Origin: Eubacteriaceae bacterium
GTDB taxonomy: Bacteria; Bacillota; Clostridia; Eubacteriales; Anaerofustaceae
Length of the DNA stretch: 64,000 bases
Assembly: GCA_009782875.1 (NCBI GenBank)
Contig: WRIE01000002.1
Span: 1 to 64,000, forward strand
Direction of reading: 5' to 3'
Shown piece after piece: positions 61,361 to 64,000 of the stretch (its first letter is position 1; every line of letters begins with the position of its first letter). Below the pieces are notes generated by a model. It was not told the DNA's origin, did not search any database, and worked only from the letters and a program-made list of their open reading frames with translations. Both the position numbers and the translations under genes were made by a program.

Positions 61361-64000
61361 ATGCATAGAAGCATGAAGGCAGCCAAAAGAATAATAGCAT
61401 TCATTCTTGTAGCCCTTATTGCAGTATCTCTAGCGCCAAGCTCGGCGTTTGCTGCAAATGAAGAGTGGCTGTGCGGGACAGCGCCCTATGGCGCCACCCC
61501 CAAAGTACCGACTGTACACCAGCCAGTAGGTTATTATAAAGGCAAATACTATAATGACGGGAAGAGCGGCAACGAGATCGCCTTCGCGACCCTTTATAAA
61601 AAAGCCGAATGGGTCAATGACTCATCACTCGGCAGCAATGTGTTCGATATCACCCTTCAGGCGTTCGGGGATAAGATAGTCCCTCCGCCGCGCCCAGTAT
61701 ACACAGTAATCGTTACTGACTTGTCAAACTCTATGGTCGACGGATACATAGAAGTAGACAAGAGCTATGAGAGGCAGTCGGGTTGGGGCTTAGGCTACCG
61801 CGACAACTCCCAAGTAGGCTACACTACAAGCGGAACCCGCGCTAAATACTCATATACTAGGCTCCAGCAAGTGCAAGACGCAGCCTATGGGTATATCCAA
61901 GAGATGTTTGACACAACTACAGACCCTGAAGGCAGCAACAAGATAGCATTGGCTTCATACGCCAAAGAAGGAAGGATAGACTCCGGCTTTGAAGGCTTGT
62001 CAAGCAAAGCGGCCTTAGAGCAGAAGTTGTATGACTACTTCAAGCCATACCCGAATGCCAGCTCCAATAACTGGTCGACAAACCCGATCCCTGGCAATTC
62101 GGGCTCAACAAACCACCAAGGCGGATTTATCGCTGCTTGGCAACTTATAAAAGAAGCTATGGATGCAGATGCCAAGCTTCCAGAGGCTGACCGCCTCGAT
62201 CCATATTATGTTGTCCTCTATATGAGCGATGGCGCCACCACAGAAGAATACACCAGCAGCACCGACACGCGCGACTCGATGGTCGGCTTCAATTTGAAGT
62301 CTTCAACCCAAGGCACAGGCACAACCACTACAAAGGCAGTAAATGCGGCGTCAGCGATAAAGAATGGCACAAACCCTGACAATGGCGTGCTGATTGCCAC
62401 CGTAAGTGTCGGCATCGGCGATATCTGCATTATGTCTGGATCAGCCGACCCGGCGACCTTGAGGAAATTTGCAACAGACGGCTACGACTTTGAGGCAGAG
62501 GCGTCAAGCGAAAGTGTCGCAAAAATCTATGAAATGATCAAAGACGCCACTGACAACCCGTCTATCGAGTCAGGCGCAAAAATTACAGATATAGTCCCCA
62601 AGGGGTTTGAAGTAATCAGCGCCAAAGCATACGGCTTGGACGGCAAAGAGTACACAGGCGCTGAAATTGACATAGCTGTGGATAAAAACAGCGGGGAAAC
62701 CACAGTCACATGGAAGAACCTGCCTTCTGTTGGAGCAAATTCCCATGTAAGCCTAGTTGTCAGGATTATGGCGACTGATGAGCTTATTGAAGAAGCTTGC
62801 ACAGGCCGTGATGGCAACCATATCACTTTTGCGACAAACAAGAAAGCGACACTAGAATACACTAACATCACAGAAGACAAAAACAAGCCATGGGATATTC
62901 CGGAGTTCCCAATTCCTGAAGTCCATATTGCTAAACCGCGGGATGGCTTCTATGTGACAGTGAACTATATCGGGCTCCAGAATGGCAAAGAAGTAAAAAT
63001 CAAAGACTCGGCCCTCAGCAACCCGCTGAAAAACGGCGACTCATATGGGCAGTTTGCGAATAACAGCTTCCTTGAAAAAATAGACAATGCGGCGTTTGAC
63101 CACGCAGACATCAACTTTGGAAACGGAAACGTCGTGACTGTAAACAGCAAGAGCGATTATGAGGATGCAGTCAAAAATGAAAAGATCAATGGCTATGACA
63201 TCACAATCAAGTTGTTCTACCAGATCAAAATGTCAGATGTCACAGTGCCATTGTCAAAAACTGTTAGCCTGGGCAACAACCTTATGGAGTACCCGGCAAC
63301 ATACAGCTTTGAGTTTGAGCTCCACAATGCGAATAACAAGCTAGTGGCCAAAGTGGGCTTCAACCAGGCAGAAATCAAAGACGGCAGCCCAAAACGCTTT
63401 GAATGGGCAAGCAATGTCAACTACTATGACGACATTGAAGGCCAAGTCCTGACTATCTCGGAAAAGGCAGCCGCTGGATGGCAAACAATCGCGCCAAAGC
63501 CATATGCGAAAATTGAAAACGGCTTTGTGGAGATAATAGGCGGATTGTCGACAGTGAACAATGTCCGCAACCAGGCAAAATGGGCAAACCCAGTCGATAT
63601 CATCCTTGACAAGTCCTTTGCCGGAGATCTATCGTCGCTGGTGCTCCAAGGCGATGACGGTTCTGTCCTGGATTGTATAAATGCGGAGCACAGAGGCCAT
63701 GCGCACAACATGTCTTGTTATGAGCTTGATTGCGATGACGAGGATGATGAGCATGAGCATGATGTTGATTGCTATGAACTGGTGTGCGACATAGCTCCTG
63801 GCGAAAGCGCAGCATTGCATGGACCAGAATGTTATGTGTACACATTTGGGTTTGAGCTCTCCGGCCAAAACAATGCGATAATAGACACCAAAACTTTGAG
63901 GCTCAGAAAATCTGATTTAGAGGATTTGACAGTTTCAAGAAACCTTTTCGAAGAAGTAGTGTTTGTAGTCAAAGCTGCTGATATCGAAAAAGGACCGTTC
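61361..64000 (+). CDS. Large vWA-domain surface protein, incomplete at the right edge
   Basis: An ATG with AGGAGG at 8 bases opens a frame still uninterrupted at the window end (880 codons). A signal peptide (IIAFILVALIAVSLAPSSAF) is followed by a vWA domain with MIDAS VIVTDLSNSMVDGY and later YYVVLYMSDGATTEEY. Next come beta-sandwich domains (ITDIVPKGFEVISAKAYGLD; VSLVVRIMATDELIEEA) like those in Gram-positive pilus-tip adhesins. Around residue 783 a Cys/His-rich piece appears: HRGHAHNMSCYELDCD and EHEHDVDCYELVCD, a form of the HxH...CY...C motif seen in Firmicute surface proteins. A sorting signal is expected beyond the edge. It probably binds host or cell-surface ligands. Confidence 0.85.
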   Translation, partial: MHRSMKAAKRIIAFILVALIAVSLAPSSAFAANEEWLCGTAPYGATPKVPTVHQPVGYYKGKYYNDGKSGNEIAFATLYKKAEWVNDSSLGSNVFDITLQAFGDKIVPPPRPVYTVIVTDLSNSMVDGYIEVDKSYERQSGWGLGYRDNSQVGYTTSGTRAKYSYTRLQQVQDAAYGYIQEMFDTTTDPEGSNKIALASYAKEGRIDSGFEGLSSKAALEQKLYDYFKPYPNASSNNWSTNPIPGNSGSTNHQGGFIAAWQLIKEAMDADAKLPEADRLDPYYVVLYMSDGATTEEYTSSTDTRDSMVGFNLKSSTQGTGTTTTKAVNAASAIKNGTNPDNGVLIATVSVGIGDICIMSGSADPATLRKFATDGYDFEAEASSESVAKIYEMIKDATDNPSIESGAKITDIVPKGFEVISAKAYGLDGKEYTGAEIDIAVDKNSGETTVTWKNLPSVGANSHVSLVVRIMATDELIEEACTGRDGNHITFATNKKATLEYTNITEDKNKPWDIPEFPIPEVHIAKPRDGFYVTVNYIGLQNGKEVKIKDSALSNPLKNGDSYGQFANNSFLEKIDNAAFDHADINFGNGNVVTVNSKSDYEDAVKNEKINGYDITIKLFYQIKMSDVTVPLSKTVSLGNNLMEYPATYSFEFELHNANNKLVAKVGFNQAEIKDGSPKRFEWASNVNYYDDIEGQVLTISEKAAAGWQTIAPKPYAKIENGFVEIIGGLSTVNNVRNQAKWANPVDIILDKSFAGDLSSLVLQGDDGSVLDCINAEHRGHAHNMSCYELDCDDEDDEHEHDVDCYELVCDIAPGESAALHGPECYVYTFGFELSGQNNAIIDTKTLRLRKSDLEDLTVSRNLFEEVVFVVKAADIEKGPF

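Noticed and set aside
1-64000. tRNA, rRNA genes or CRISPR arrays
   Set aside because: No T-arm/anticodon-arm pattern, rRNA core sequence or regularly spaced repeats were seen by eye; a covariance search would be decisive.

Overview
The window looks like the chromosome of an anaerobic low-to-mid GC Firmicute (class Clostridia). This rests on strong AGGAGG-type ribosome binding sites, frequent TTG/GTG starts, TTGACA/TATAAT promoters, a CD1871A-type CXXC microprotein next to a 4Fe-4S membrane protein and a TlpA thioredoxin, GPH-family sugar symporters, URO-D-fold methyltransferase-like enzymes and a cobalamin riboswitch. I cannot name a genus. No rRNA, tRNA or CRISPR array was seen.

Layout. 0-12 kb: tail of an IS200-type transposase, a SAM methyltransferase and a GrpB-like protein, a GPH symporter, an unknown membrane-anchored protein, a secreted YbjN-like protein, a GNAT plus truncated P-loop kinase pair, an IS200 relic, a RelB/PIN toxin-antitoxin pair, and pdxY on the minus strand. 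12-19 kb: a MerR-ABC-permease export operon converging on a LolD-type ATPase and a 1202-residue coiled-coil FtsX permease. 19-28 kb: a DUF362 ferredoxin protein with a decayed copy behind it, a lipoprotein, a HaeIII-like DNA methyltransferase followed by its frameshifted restriction endonuclease, and a second GPH symporter. 27-33 kb: a HipA-like protein, a 4-TM protein resembling S-4TM/SLATT effectors, a free-standing DnaA domain IV, and a URO-D enzyme preceded by a 44-residue microprotein. 33-43 kb is accessory DNA: a MobV relaxase, the CD1871A/ferredoxin/TlpA redox operon, then a patchwork of relics (DNRLRE surface protein, GC-rich MobA/MobL piece, Ig-like/papain protease, ParA tail, CopG-like protein, Rep_3 initiator). 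It ends with a tandem-repeat microprotein and an apparently orphan cobalamin riboswitch. 43-52 kb: thermonuclease, a MoxR ATPase with a metallopeptidase-vWA partner, a split M48 protease, a tautomerase, an IS1634 relic and an M29 aminopeptidase. 52-64 kb: a secreted PHP phosphoesterase-like protein, a decayed AAA/PD-(D/E)XK gene, a HisRS-like class II synthetase paralogue, a second URO-D enzyme followed by a 38-residue microprotein, a lipoprotein, a membrane protein, and a large vWA surface protein that runs off the right edge.

How the genes work together. The clearest functional units are the MerR-ABC operon, the LolD-FtsX pair, the RelB-PIN module, the CD1871A-ferredoxin-TlpA redox operon and the MoxR-vWA pair. 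Both URO-D enzymes lie beside a microprotein, and the two microproteins share a C-terminal helix pattern. That is the best candidate here for an undescribed pairing. The window holds many frameshifted or truncated genes (at least eleven). Some show large deletions or a clean 11-bp tandem duplication, so true decay is likely, but single-base assembly errors cannot be excluded from sequence alone.
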